The notes under the pieces: generated by a model | What the model was told of the DNA's origin: nothing | Databases searched by the model: none | The model's input: the letters and a program-made list of their open reading frames with translations, nothing else | Assembly: GCA_964615375.1 (NCBI GenBank) | Contig: CAZTOW010000016.1 | Coordinates: 62,001-126,000, forward strand | Reading direction: 5' to 3' | Length of the DNA: 64,000 nt | Source: CAZKWG01 sp964615375 | Lineage (GTDB): Bacteria > Myxococcota_A > UBA796 > CAZKWG01 | In this document: positions 36,751-44,663 of the stretch, piece after piece | Layout of the letters: each line of letters opens with the position of its first letter | Position numbering within the stretch: position 1 is the first letter of the stretch | Program-made: the position numbers and the translations under genes

Positions 36751-38436
36751 TCAGCCGATCTCGAGCTCAATCGTCCCGCGCCCGGCCTGCCGGCTCCACC
36801 AGCGCAGGCTGAGGCGCCCCGCCCCGGAGAGCACCCAGCGGGCCACGGCCCGGTGTCCCCGGTCGGAGAGCCCCGGGTAGATCGGGTGGCGCGCGTTGCC
36901 CACGAGCTGCGAGCCCCAGCCGTCCAGGTGCCCGAGCTGGCGCTGGGCCTGCCCCTCCACCAGGGTGAGCCCCTCGCCCAGCTCCAGGTCCACCCGAACG
37001 CCGGGGGAGGTGCCCAGGGCCTCGCCGTGCGGCAGCCCCGAGGTCGGCAGGAAGCCCAGGTTCTCCACCAGCAGCGTGAGCACCTGCACGCCGCCCACCG
37101 CCTCGACGCTGGCCCGCGCCTGCAGCGTCGGCAGCGCCCGGCGGAGCCGCTCGGCCACGGCGTAGCCCCGCGCGCACTCCGCGGCGAGCAGGGCGACGGG
37201 CGGGTTGCGGACGGTGCGCATGTAGTCCAGCCCGCCGATCTCCACGCGCCCGAGCTGCGGGTGATCGAAGGGCTGCCAGCCGCGCACCGCGCCCGGATCC
37301 TCGGCGAAGCAGCGCACCACCTTGCGCACCACCTCCACGTCGGGCTTCGCGAAGAACTCGGCCGGCTTCTCCAGCTTCACGCCGGCGTGACCGAAGGGGT
37401 CCCACAGCTCCAGCGTGTAGCCGGGCACACCGAAGACCGTGCTGAGCGTGTCCGCCCAGACGCCCACGATGGCCTTCTTCGGGTCGTAGACGAAGTCCGG
37501 GTGGGTGCGGATGACCCGGTAGCCCGTGCCCTCGCAGCTCTGGCGGCCGAGCGTCTCCATCAGATCGATGTCGGCCCGGGAGAGCGGGCTCGGGTCGCGG
37601 TAGGGCTGGGTCAGCAGGGCGCCGGTGTAGGTGTGGTTCGTGAGCCCCGCGCCGATGTTGGGCCGCGCGCGCACCGCGTCCACCACCGCCCGGCTCTCCG
37701 GCTCGGAGAGCGTCACGTCCCCGCCGTCCATCCCGAACATTCGGAAGGGCTCCCAGTGGGCTGGGAAATTCCGGTTCAGGTCGAGGCCGAAGGCCAGGGA
37801 GGCCTCCGTCCAGCGCGCCCCGTCCCACTGCAGCAGCAGGCCCTCGTCGCAGAGGAACCAGGCGTCGGCCGGGTCGTCGTCCAGGGTGCGCGGCCGCATG
37901 CACAGCGGCACCTCCGGGTCGTGGACCCAGGGCCCCGCCGGGTGGCGCCAGCGCATCCAGCGCACCACGCCGTCCCCGTCCACGTCCCGCGGATCCAGCC
38001 CCACTCGAAGCGTGCCCTCGGGAGGCGGGCGCAGGGTGGATCGCACGAAGGGCGCGCCCTCGAAGAGCACCTGGTAGCCGTCGGGGCTGATCACCGGCAG
38101 CGCGTAGACCGTGGTGCGCCGGAGCCGCTCCAGCGTCGCCTCGTCCCCGGTCAGCAGCCCCTCCAGCCAGCGGGAGACGCTGTAGAGCACGGCGCTCACG
38201 CCGGTCCACTCCGCGGCGTGGGTGGCGCCGTCCAGCCAGAGCGCGGGCTTGCGCTCGGGGTGGTCCGCCCGCTCGCCCAGGGTCAGGAGCAGGAGCGGCC
38301 TGCCCTCACGGCTCCGCCCCACGACCTCGAGCGAGACGTGCTCGGGGAAGCGCGCCGCGGTGGCCCGCACCCACGCCTCCACGCTCGGGAAGTCCAGGTA
38401 GTCCTCGCCCCGGTAAGGCGCCCAGCCAGTGTCCAT
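36751..38436 (-). CDS. M14-family zinc carboxypeptidase
   Basis: The 561-residue protein has the M14 metallocarboxypeptidase fold. The zinc ligands are His-73 and Glu-76 (DGATHAAEW) and a third histidine in GLTNHTYTG. The arginine/asparagine substrate pocket is LDLNRNFPAHW, and the catalytic glutamate is in GYTLELWDPFG. No signal peptide is seen at the ATG, although the enzymes often act on extracellular peptides; an undetected export route is possible. The C-terminal 150 residues form a beta-rich accessory domain (VEAVGGVQVLTLLVENLGFLPTS). The stop lies 10 bp from the end of the convergent giant repeat gene. Its substrate is unknown. Confidence 0.88.
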   Translation of the reverse strand: MDTGWAPYRGEDYLDFPSVEAWVRATAARFPEHVSLEVVGRSREGRPLLLLTLGERADHPERKPALWLDGATHAAEWTGVSAVLYSVSRWLEGLLTGDEATLERLRRTTVYALPVISPDGYQVLFEGAPFVRSTLRPPPEGTLRVGLDPRDVDGDGVVRWMRWRHPAGPWVHDPEVPLCMRPRTLDDDPADAWFLCDEGLLLQWDGARWTEASLAFGLDLNRNFPAHWEPFRMFGMDGGDVTLSEPESRAVVDAVRARPNIGAGLTNHTYTGALLTQPYRDPSPLSRADIDLMETLGRQSCEGTGYRVIRTHPDFVYDPKKAIVGVWADTLSTVFGVPGYTLELWDPFGHAGVKLEKPAEFFAKPDVEVVRKVVRCFAEDPGAVRGWQPFDHPQLGRVEIGGLDYMRTVRNPPVALLAAECARGYAVAERLRRALPTLQARASVEAVGGVQVLTLLVENLGFLPTSGLPHGEALGTSPGVRVDLELGEGLTLVEGQAQRQLGHLDGWGSQLVGNARHPIYPGLSDRGHRAVARWVLSGAGRLSLRWWSRQAGRGTIELEIG

Positions 38437-38560
38437 GCCATCCCTCCGACCCTCTCCTCTATAGCCCCGCGCACAGCGGATCCAGCGCGCCTCCTGCTGC
38501 GACCTGCCTTGGCATCGGGTATCCTTGTCCGTACCTTTTCATCGAACCACGAGACCCCCC

Positions 38561-39928
38561 ATGCTGCTCCTCGCCCTGCTCGCGTGCAGCGAGTCTGGAA
38601 TCCGCAAGCTCGAGCCCGAGCTCTCCGCCGCGATCTCCTCCTTGGACTTCGAGGAGGTCGTGGTGGGCACGCAGCGCACCGGCACGCTCACGCTCAGCAA
38701 CGAGGGCGGGGGGACCTTGACCATCGAGGACCGCGCGCTGGACGGCTCGGCCGACTTCGTGCTCGCCGAGGCCCTGCCCGACACGGTCGAGCCCTACAAC
38801 AGCTTCACCGTCTCCGTTCGCTACGCACCGGACGCCATCGGGCCAGACGACGCCACGCTCACCCTGCTGACGGACGACCCGGACAACCCGAGCCTCACCC
38901 TCGACCTGAGCGGAGAGGGGGTGGAGCCGGACATCGACATCGACCCGGAGACGTTGTGGTTCGGGACCGTGGCGCCCGGGGACGCGCTGACCCGCTCGGT
39001 GGACGTGGTCGCGCGCGGCCAGGGGCGGCTGATCCTCTACGACATCGGGCTGGTGGACGACGCGGCGCTGGCCTTCTCCTACGCCCTGCCCGACGGGCTC
39101 GCCCCGCCCATCACGCTGGAGCCGGGCACGGGCTTCTCCATCGACGTGACCTTCGCCCCCGCCGATCTCTCGGCCTGGGACGCCGAGCTCTACCTGACCT
39201 CGAACGACCCCGACGACGCCGACGCGCGGGTGCGGCTGCTGGGCAACTCCGACGAGAGCGGCGAGGAGGCCCCCCAGGTGGAGATCACCTGGCCGGACTG
39301 GGGCAACCAGATCCTCTACGGGACCTCGGTGACCCTGGAGGGCGTGGCCGTGGACGACGCCACCGCGCCCGAGGATCTGGTGGTGCTGTGGTACGCCGAC
39401 GGCAGCCTGCTGGGCAGCAGCACGCCCGACGAGACCGGCGCCGTCAGCCTCACCACCAGCGATCTCCCCGAGGGCGAGATCACCCTGCGCCTCGCCGCCC
39501 TGGACGCCGACGGCGAGGTGGGCGAGGACGACGTGGACGTCACCGTCTACGACACCGCCGAGCCCACCCCCTACCTGCTGACCGGCGGCAGCACCATCTG
39601 GGACTACTGGACCGTGGACGACGACGTGGTCATCTACCTGGACGGCGTGGAGGTCTTCCGCGACTCCAACGACACCCAGGACAGCCACGCCCCCGTCGCC
39701 ATCGAGGCCAAGGCGGGCCAGACCCTGCGCATCATCGCCACCGACGTCAACGAGTGCGACCAGTCGCTCGACGCCCTCTTCCTGCACTGGGGCACCGGCA
39801 GCAGCCAGACCCTGAACGAGGCCTGGTGCCGGTCCTCCTGCCCCAGCCACGAGTGCTACGACCCGGACTTCGTGGGGCCCTGGCCCGATGACTTCCTGGA
39901 CGTGAGCTATGTGATTGAGATCCCCTGA
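38561..39928 (+). CDS. ASH-domain (choice-of-anchor D) lipoprotein
   Basis: The 455-residue precursor starts directly with a lipoprotein signal (MLLLALLAC). Two ASH-type Ig domains are seen: LSAAISSLDFEEVVVGTQRTG...LTLSNEGGGTLTIED and IDPETLWFGTVAPGD...TFAPADLSAWDAELYL. Each ends in a T-x-D-DP-D segment. A third Ig-like domain and a C-terminal cysteine-containing beta domain (VDDDVVIYLDGVEVFRDS) follow. Such domains are protein-binding spacers in surface lipoproteins. It is divergent from the M14 gene (124 bp) and convergent with the branching enzyme gene, whose end is 3 bp away. A related ASH lipoprotein lies at 60638. Confidence 0.75.
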   Translation: MLLLALLACSESGIRKLEPELSAAISSLDFEEVVVGTQRTGTLTLSNEGGGTLTIEDRALDGSADFVLAEALPDTVEPYNSFTVSVRYAPDAIGPDDATLTLLTDDPDNPSLTLDLSGEGVEPDIDIDPETLWFGTVAPGDALTRSVDVVARGQGRLILYDIGLVDDAALAFSYALPDGLAPPITLEPGTGFSIDVTFAPADLSAWDAELYLTSNDPDDADARVRLLGNSDESGEEAPQVEITWPDWGNQILYGTSVTLEGVAVDDATAPEDLVVLWYADGSLLGSSTPDETGAVSLTTSDLPEGEITLRLAALDADGEVGEDDVDVTVYDTAEPTPYLLTGGSTIWDYWTVDDDVVIYLDGVEVFRDSNDTQDSHAPVAIEAKAGQTLRIIATDVNECDQSLDALFLHWGTGSSQTLNEAWCRSSCPSHECYDPDFVGPWPDDFLDVSYVIEIP

Positions 39929-39931
39929 GCC

Positions 39932-41512
39932 TCAACCCGCCAGCCACTCCCGACCCGTGAGCTCGGGGAACAGCGGGTCCGCCGCCTCGGCCGTCGCCAC
40001 CGCCTCCAGGTCCACGACCCCGCGCTCCAGCGGCGTGGCGATCTGGTGGAAGCGGTGCAGGTGCTCGCGCAGGCGGCGCTCGGCGTAGGCGGGGCTGGTC
40101 TGCATGGTGAGGATGAAGGGCCAGTCGCTGGACTGGGCGAGCAGGAGCTCGCGCCCGCACTGGGCCAGCGCGCGCGCGTGGGGGCCTGCGCGCCCGCGGA
40201 GCTGGCTGGCGAGCGAGATCATCCGCTCCTCGGCGCGGTGGAGGTGCCGCCAGATCCAGTCGTTGCGCTCGTTCAGCCAGACGGAGAAGTAGCCGCCGTC
40301 GCCCCAGCTGGACATCTCGGGGACCAGCTCCTCAAGAGGAGGCTCCTCCGCCAGGAACTCCGAGGGCGTGCAGTGACGGACAGCATCGTGCCCGGCCAGC
40401 AGGCGCAACACCTCCTCCAGGAAGGCGGGGCCCTCGGCCCACCAGTGGCCGAAGAGCTCGGCGTCGTAGGGTGCGAGCAGATGAGGTGCCACCTGAAGGT
40501 GACCCCGCAGACGCTCGATGTCGACGAGGCGCCCGCGCACGAAGTCGGCGGCGTGCTCACGCGCCTGGGCCAGCGCCCGCGCGGGCTCGTAGTGTGCCTT
40601 TTCACCCAGATCCACCGCCCCGGTCACCCGGTGGAGCTTGAGGCCGACGCCGCGCCTCACGCCGTCCGCATGCAGGTAGGGCCGGATCTTCTCGTAGGGC
40701 AGGTCATAGCCTGCGTCCCGGTAGAACTCCCGGTAGAGCGGGTGGCCGGGGTAGCCCGTGCGCGCGCTCCACACCACCTCGGAGCTGCCGGGGTCTCGCC
40801 CGAAGACGGCCACGCCGCGGGGGGTGCGCGCGGGGCGAGCGACGCCGTAGCGGGCCGGCGGGTGGGCGCGCGTGAGCCCGTGGGTCTCCAGCACGAACCA
40901 GCGCACACCCTCCAGCAGGCCGTCCAGCGGGGCCCGATAGGCGCACTCGGGCAGCCAGAAACCGGCTGGCTTCCGGCCGAAGTGGCGCTGATACACCGCC
41001 TGGCCGACGCGGATCTGGGCCCGCCGCCCGGCGTCCGTGGCCAGGAGGGGCAGAACGGCGTGGGTGGCGGCGCAGCCGAGGATCTCCAGGCGGCCGGCGT
41101 CCTGGTGGACGCGAAAGGCTGGGAGCAGGCGACGTCCCAGCCGCTCGTCGAAGAGGTACCAGCCCTCGCGCAGGCCCCGCGCCGCCGCGGTGATCGCCTC
41201 GGCGAAGGGGGTGTCAGCGAGCTCTCGCTCCAGGCGCTCGGCGAGCTCGCACAGGCGACCGAGGTAGGCGCTCGCCCGCCCCTGGAGCAGCGGATCGTCG
41301 AGCATCTCGCAGAGGGTGGGCGAGAGCGTCATCGCCAGCCGGAAGGGCACGCCCTCGTCCGTCAGCCGGTCCATCATGGCCAGCAGCGGGAGGTAGCACT
41401 CGGCGATGGCCTCGAAGAGCCAGTCCTCCTCGAGGAAATCCGGGTGCTCCGGGTGGCGCACGTAGGGCAGGTGCGCGTGCAGGACCAGCGAGAGGGACCC
41501 CAGCACCTGCAC
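39932..41512 (-). CDS. GH57 1,4-alpha-glucan branching enzyme (DUF1957 type)
   Basis: The 526-residue GH57 enzyme cuts and re-joins alpha-1,4-glucan chains to make alpha-1,6 branches in glycogen-like polymers. The five family regions are visible: HAHLPYVRHPE at the N-terminus, GCAATHAVLPLL, the nucleophile in FWLPECAY (Glu-189), the acid/base in LAPYDAELFGHWW (Asp-350), and the SSWGDGGYFSVWLNERNDWIW region with the C-terminal helical DUF1957 domain. The start is a GTG after GGGGAGGAGG. It is followed upstream on the same strand by a DUF4912 gene, its usual genomic partner. No signal peptide, so cytoplasmic. Confidence 0.9.
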   Translation of the reverse strand: MQVLGSLSLVLHAHLPYVRHPEHPDFLEEDWLFEAIAECYLPLLAMMDRLTDEGVPFRLAMTLSPTLCEMLDDPLLQGRASAYLGRLCELAERLERELADTPFAEAITAAARGLREGWYLFDERLGRRLLPAFRVHQDAGRLEILGCAATHAVLPLLATDAGRRAQIRVGQAVYQRHFGRKPAGFWLPECAYRAPLDGLLEGVRWFVLETHGLTRAHPPARYGVARPARTPRGVAVFGRDPGSSEVVWSARTGYPGHPLYREFYRDAGYDLPYEKIRPYLHADGVRRGVGLKLHRVTGAVDLGEKAHYEPARALAQAREHAADFVRGRLVDIERLRGHLQVAPHLLAPYDAELFGHWWAEGPAFLEEVLRLLAGHDAVRHCTPSEFLAEEPPLEELVPEMSSWGDGGYFSVWLNERNDWIWRHLHRAEERMISLASQLRGRAGPHARALAQCGRELLLAQSSDWPFILTMQTSPAYAERRLREHLHRFHQIATPLERGVVDLEAVATAEAADPLFPELTGREWLAG

Positions 41513-41542
41513 CTCCTCCCCCGCCTCTCCCGGCGTCCGAGC

Positions 41543-41989
41543 TCAGCCCGGGACGCTGTACGGCGAGGAGGGCCGTGGGAAGAGGCCGCGATCGGCGCCC
41601 TGCTCCGGGGCCTGCGGGGCGGGGCTCCCGGCGCTCCAGGGCAGCTCGGCGGAGCGCGCGGCGGAGGGCTCACCCACCGGGCGGATCAGGACGCGATCGA
41701 GATCCGCCACGGGGGCCTCGACGTAGGCGGAGGTGGCGGCGCTCGCGCGGGTGACCGCGGCCTGCCCGCTCCGGTCCTCGGCGACGACCTCCCAGCCGCC
41801 CGGCTGCTCCTTGCCCTCCCAGTAGACGAAGCTGGTCTCCGGGTCGCGGACCATGACCCGCACGCGCGGCTGCGGCGGCAGCTCGGGCAGCGGGGGCCCG
41901 AGGTCGGGGGCCGAGGCCCGGGGCTCGGGGGTGGTCGTGGGCTCGAGGTCCGCGTCGAGGGCCGACGTGGGCAGCGCTTCCTGGGTCAT
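41543..41989 (-). CDS. DUF4912-domain protein (carbohydrate-binding-like partner of GH57)
   Basis: The 148-residue protein has a proline/acidic-rich start, then the DUF4912 beta domain: RVRVMVRDPETSFVYWEGKE, GGWEVVAEDRSG and SAYVEAPVADLDRVLIRPVGE. A disordered C-terminal tail follows. DUF4912 genes are regularly found next to GH57/DUF1957 branching enzymes, and the fold resembles glycan-binding modules, so a glycogen-targeting role is plausible. It ends 30 bp before the branching enzyme start on the same strand. Confidence 0.8.
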   Translation of the reverse strand: MTQEALPTSALDADLEPTTTPEPRASAPDLGPPLPELPPQPRVRVMVRDPETSFVYWEGKEQPGGWEVVAEDRSGQAAVTRASAATSAYVEAPVADLDRVLIRPVGEPSAARSAELPWSAGSPAPQAPEQGADRGLFPRPSSPYSVPG

Positions 41990-42019
41990 GACGTTCTCCG
42001 CGCCCAGGGCCTACCCCGC

Positions 42020-42154
42020 TCAGGGCCCGGCGGCCAGGGCCAGCGCGCCCAGACCGAGCGCGGCCGAGCTCACGCCGAAGGCGAAGACGAGCCACAGACA
42101 GCCCCCCTGCCGGCGCGTGCGGAAGGCCTTGCGCAGCCAGTCCGTGTCGTTCAT
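42020..42154 (-). CDS. 44-residue single-pass membrane protein
   Basis: An ATG at 42154 overlaps the stop of the upstream gene (ATGA), and 44 codons follow. The product has a polar basic start (MNDTDWLRKAFRTRR) and one hydrophobic helix (WLVFAFGVSSAALGLGALAL), i.e. an N-in single-pass protein. Translational coupling and normal codon use support it being real. No family is recognised. It sits between the 190-residue membrane-anchored protein and the DUF4912 gene, all on the minus strand. Confidence 0.6.
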   Translation of the reverse strand: MNDTDWLRKAFRTRRQGGCLWLVFAFGVSSAALGLGALALAAGP

Positions 42155-42723
42155 CCCGCGTCCTCGTCATCGTCCGCGGCGCTCGCGGAGGCCACCCGGG
42201 GAGCGGGCGGCGCGTCGAGCTTCGCCTTGAGCGCGAGCAGCTCCGGGTGATCCGGCCAGCGCTCCAGCGCGGGGGCCAGGCGATCCCGGGCGCCCTCCAG
42301 GAGCCCGGCCTCGATCATGCGCTCTACGGCGACGACCGACTGCTCGGGGAGCTGCAGGCTGCGATCGGTCAGCAGGCTCTCCAGGCGACGGACGTGGTCC
42401 TTCTTCTTGCCGGTGGCCTTCAGCTTCTCCAGGACGACGCGCGCAAACTCCTTCTCTCCCGCCCGCGCTGCCTCGTCAGCGACGGCCAGGAGTCCATCTG
42501 GATCGTCTCCCACGATCTCCAGCGCCTCGGCCTGCGCCTTCTTGCGCTCCGGGAGCGGCATCTCGCTCATCCCGCGCAGTCGCTTCCGGCCAGCGTCGGT
42601 GTCGATGTTCTTGTGGATCATCGGCCAGAACAGCGCGACCAGGGCCAGGAAGCCGAGGGGCAGGATCCAGGGGTTGCCTTGCAGGCCGAACATCTCCAGC
42701 ACGCTGTTCGCCAGGTCGGTCAT
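42151..42723 (-). CDS. membrane-anchored helical protein, unknown function
   Basis: The 190-residue product has one N-terminal membrane helix (ILPLGFLALVALFWPMI), then a charged helical cytoplasmic region (MSEMPLPERKKAQAEALEIVGDD...), TPR-like in its last half (MIEAGLLEGARDRLAPALERWPDHPELLALK), and an acidic tail. The ATG at 42723 is 7 nt from GGAG; the GTG two codons upstream is too close. It is divergent from exbB across 92 bp and overlaps the 44-residue gene downstream. Not recognised. Confidence 0.65.
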   Translation of the reverse strand: MTDLANSVLEMFGLQGNPWILPLGFLALVALFWPMIHKNIDTDAGRKRLRGMSEMPLPERKKAQAEALEIVGDDPDGLLAVADEAARAGEKEFARVVLEKLKATGKKKDHVRRLESLLTDRSLQLPEQSVVAVERMIEAGLLEGARDRLAPALERWPDHPELLALKAKLDAPPAPRVASASAADDDEDAG

Positions 42724-42815
42724 GACCACTCTCCGAAGCGCGCACCCATATCCCGGCGTCGCCGATCCCTTCCAGCGCGATTAGACTGCGTGTCCTTCCC
42801 CGCCGCGAGTCCTGG

Positions 42816-43466
42816 ATGCTGCAGAACAAACTGATCTCGTTCGCAATGGTCGGAGAGGAGTGGGTGCTCTGGCTCCTCATCGGCCTCTCGGTGCTCTGTC
42901 TGGCCGTCGCGGTCGAGCGCGCCATCTTCAGCAGCCTGAACCGCAGCCCGGCGGCGACGCTGAACCCCGTGCTCAAGCGCCTGCTCGAGGGCGGCTCAGC
43001 CCGGGAGGCGCTCGGCGTCATCGATCCGATGAAGGGCATGGAGGCTCGCGTGCTGAGCGCCGGCCTGCGCGCCGGGGTGGACGGCGGGGCGGAGGCCGCG
43101 GAGGAGGCGATGACCAGCGCGCTGGCGCTGGAGCGGCTCAAGCTGGAGCGCGGGCTCATCGTGCTGGGCACCACCGGCTCGAACGCGCCCTTCATCGGCC
43201 TCTTCGGGACCGTGCTGGGCATCATGAAGGCGTTCCGGGACCTCGCCGCCAACTCCGACGCGGAGGCGGCGACCTCGGTCATGACGGGCATCTCGCAGGC
43301 GCTGGTGGCCACGGCCATGGGCCTGATGGTCGCCATCCCCGCGGTCGTGCTCTACAACGTCTTCCAGCGGCGGAACAAGAACCTGATGACGCAGGTCGAG
43401 AGCCTCGGCCACCTGCTGCTGGCCCGCCTGAAGACCCCCGAGACGGCCACGGCCGAGGGGAGCTGA
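42816..43466 (+). CDS. exbB: ExbB/TolQ-family proton channel subunit
   Basis: The 216-residue inner-membrane protein has the MotA/TolQ/ExbB layout: one early helix (WVLWLLIGLSVLCLAVAVERAIF) and two later helices around APFIGLFGTVLGIMKAF and QALVATAMGLMVAIPAVVLYNVF. These include the GLFGTVLGI and ATAMGLMVAIPA motifs that line the proton path. It should form a pentameric channel with the downstream ExbD. It starts the operon exbB-exbD-tonB-receptor-lipoprotein. Assignment as ExbB rather than TolQ or AglR rests on the adjacent tonB and receptor. Confidence 0.9.
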   Translation: MLQNKLISFAMVGEEWVLWLLIGLSVLCLAVAVERAIFSSLNRSPAATLNPVLKRLLEGGSAREALGVIDPMKGMEARVLSAGLRAGVDGGAEAAEEAMTSALALERLKLERGLIVLGTTGSNAPFIGLFGTVLGIMKAFRDLAANSDAEAATSVMTGISQALVATAMGLMVAIPAVVLYNVFQRRNKNLMTQVESLGHLLLARLKTPETATAEGS

Positions 43467-43467
43467 G

Positions 43468-43920
43468 ATGGCCAGCAAGCTGGGCGGCGATCAGGACGAG
43501 ATCATCGCCGACATCAACATCACGCCCTTCGTGGACATCATCCTGGTCGTCCTGATCATCTTCATGGTCGCGGCGCCCATGCTGGAGCGCCAGTCCATCA
43601 AGGTGGCCCTGCCTGAGGCGGCCACGGGCGAGAACACCGAGACCACCTCGCTCGGGCTCCTGCTCAGCGCGGAGGGGGCGCTCTACCTGGACGGGGAGCC
43701 CATCTCCGAGCCGGCCCTGCGCACGTTCATCCGTGAGGAGAAGGCGAAGAAGGCGGATCTCATCTGCCTCATCGCCGCGGATCAGGCCACGCCGCACGGC
43801 AAGGTGGTGGGCCTCATCGACCTGGTCAAGCAGGAGGGGGTCACCAAGTTCGCGATCAACATCGAGCCCGTGCAGCTCCCCCCCGAGGCCCCCGCGCCCA
43901 CCGAGGGCGCCGCCCCGTGA
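43468..43920 (+). CDS. exbD: ExbD/TolR-family proton channel subunit
   Basis: The 150-residue protein has a single N-terminal membrane helix with the essential aspartate (INITPFVDIILVVLIIFMV) and a periplasmic domain with the typical LYLDGEPISEPALRTFIREE and ATPHGKVVGLIDLVKQEGVTKFAI segments. One base separates it from exbB, and its TGA overlaps the tonB GTG. A proline-rich C-terminus is slightly longer than usual. Confidence 0.9.
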   Translation: MASKLGGDQDEIIADINITPFVDIILVVLIIFMVAAPMLERQSIKVALPEAATGENTETTSLGLLLSAEGALYLDGEPISEPALRTFIREEKAKKADLICLIAADQATPHGKVVGLIDLVKQEGVTKFAINIEPVQLPPEAPAPTEGAAP

Positions 43921-44654
43921 TCCAGCTCCCGCTCGAGACGACGCCCCCCTGGGTGCGCGCGCTGCGAGCGGGCGGGCTCTTCGCCTCCGTCGCCTTCCAC
44001 GGCGCGCTGGCCTGGCTGGCCATGCAGGAGCAGCCCGCGGACAAGAAAAAAGAGAACTGGGTGGAGATGGCCGTGGTCGAGCCGCCGCCGCCGCCGCCTC
44101 CCCCTCCCCCGCCGCCCGAGCCCGAGCGCCCGAAGCCCAAGCCCAAGCCGGTGGACTTCAAGGAGACCGTCAAGGAGACGAAGCAGCCCCCGCCCGAGGC
44201 CGCTCCCGAGCCGCGCAAGGTGCGGCGCGTCCAGGGCCTCTCGGCCAGCTCCTTCGCCCAGGGCAGCGGCAGCGGGCTCGACGCGCGCGCGGGCACCACG
44301 CTGGGCACGCGCGCCACGGACGAGAAGCTCAGCATCGACGAGGCCCGGGAGTCCATCCCCTACGCCGCGGCCACCACCCAGCCCCGCTTGAAGTTCAAGC
44401 CCCCGCTCAACGTCCCCGACGCCGTCCGCACCAACAACATCGAGGGCACGGTAGAGGTGTTGCTGGACCTCGACGTCCTGGGCCGGGTGGTGCGGGCCGA
44501 GCTCGCCCCCGGCAGGGCGGCGCTGGGGCACGGGGCGGAGGAGGCCTGCCTGGAGGCCTGGAAGCAGGCCCGCTACACGCCCGCCATGCAGGGAGACGCC
44601 GCCGTGCCCGTCACCCGCGTCCCGCAGCGATGCACCTTCAAGGCCCTCGAGTAG
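43917..44654 (+). CDS. tonB: TonB energy transducer
   Basis: The 245-residue protein has a membrane anchor with the S-x3-H signature (Ser-24, His-28 in FASVAFHGALAW), a periplasmic span with 12 consecutive prolines and PKPKPKP, and a C-terminal TonB beta domain (GTVEVLLDLDVLGRVVRAELAPG, EEACLEAWKQARYTPA). TonB transmits the proton-motive force from ExbBD to outer-membrane receptors. The GTG start overlaps the exbD stop. The receptor gene follows after 9 bp, so this is probably a dedicated TonB. Confidence 0.9.
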   Translation: MIQLPLETTPPWVRALRAGGLFASVAFHGALAWLAMQEQPADKKKENWVEMAVVEPPPPPPPPPPPPEPERPKPKPKPVDFKETVKETKQPPPEAAPEPRKVRRVQGLSASSFAQGSGSGLDARAGTTLGTRATDEKLSIDEARESIPYAAATTQPRLKFKPPLNVPDAVRTNNIEGTVEVLLDLDVLGRVVRAELAPGRAALGHGAEEACLEAWKQARYTPAMQGDAAVPVTRVPQRCTFKALE

Positions 44655-44663
44655 AACCCGACC

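Noticed and set aside
42816..43920. Possible tolQ-tolR of the Tol-Pal system
   Set aside because: No tolA, tolB or pal follows; tonB and a TonB-dependent receptor do, so ExbB/ExbD is the better name, though an AglRQ-like role stays open.
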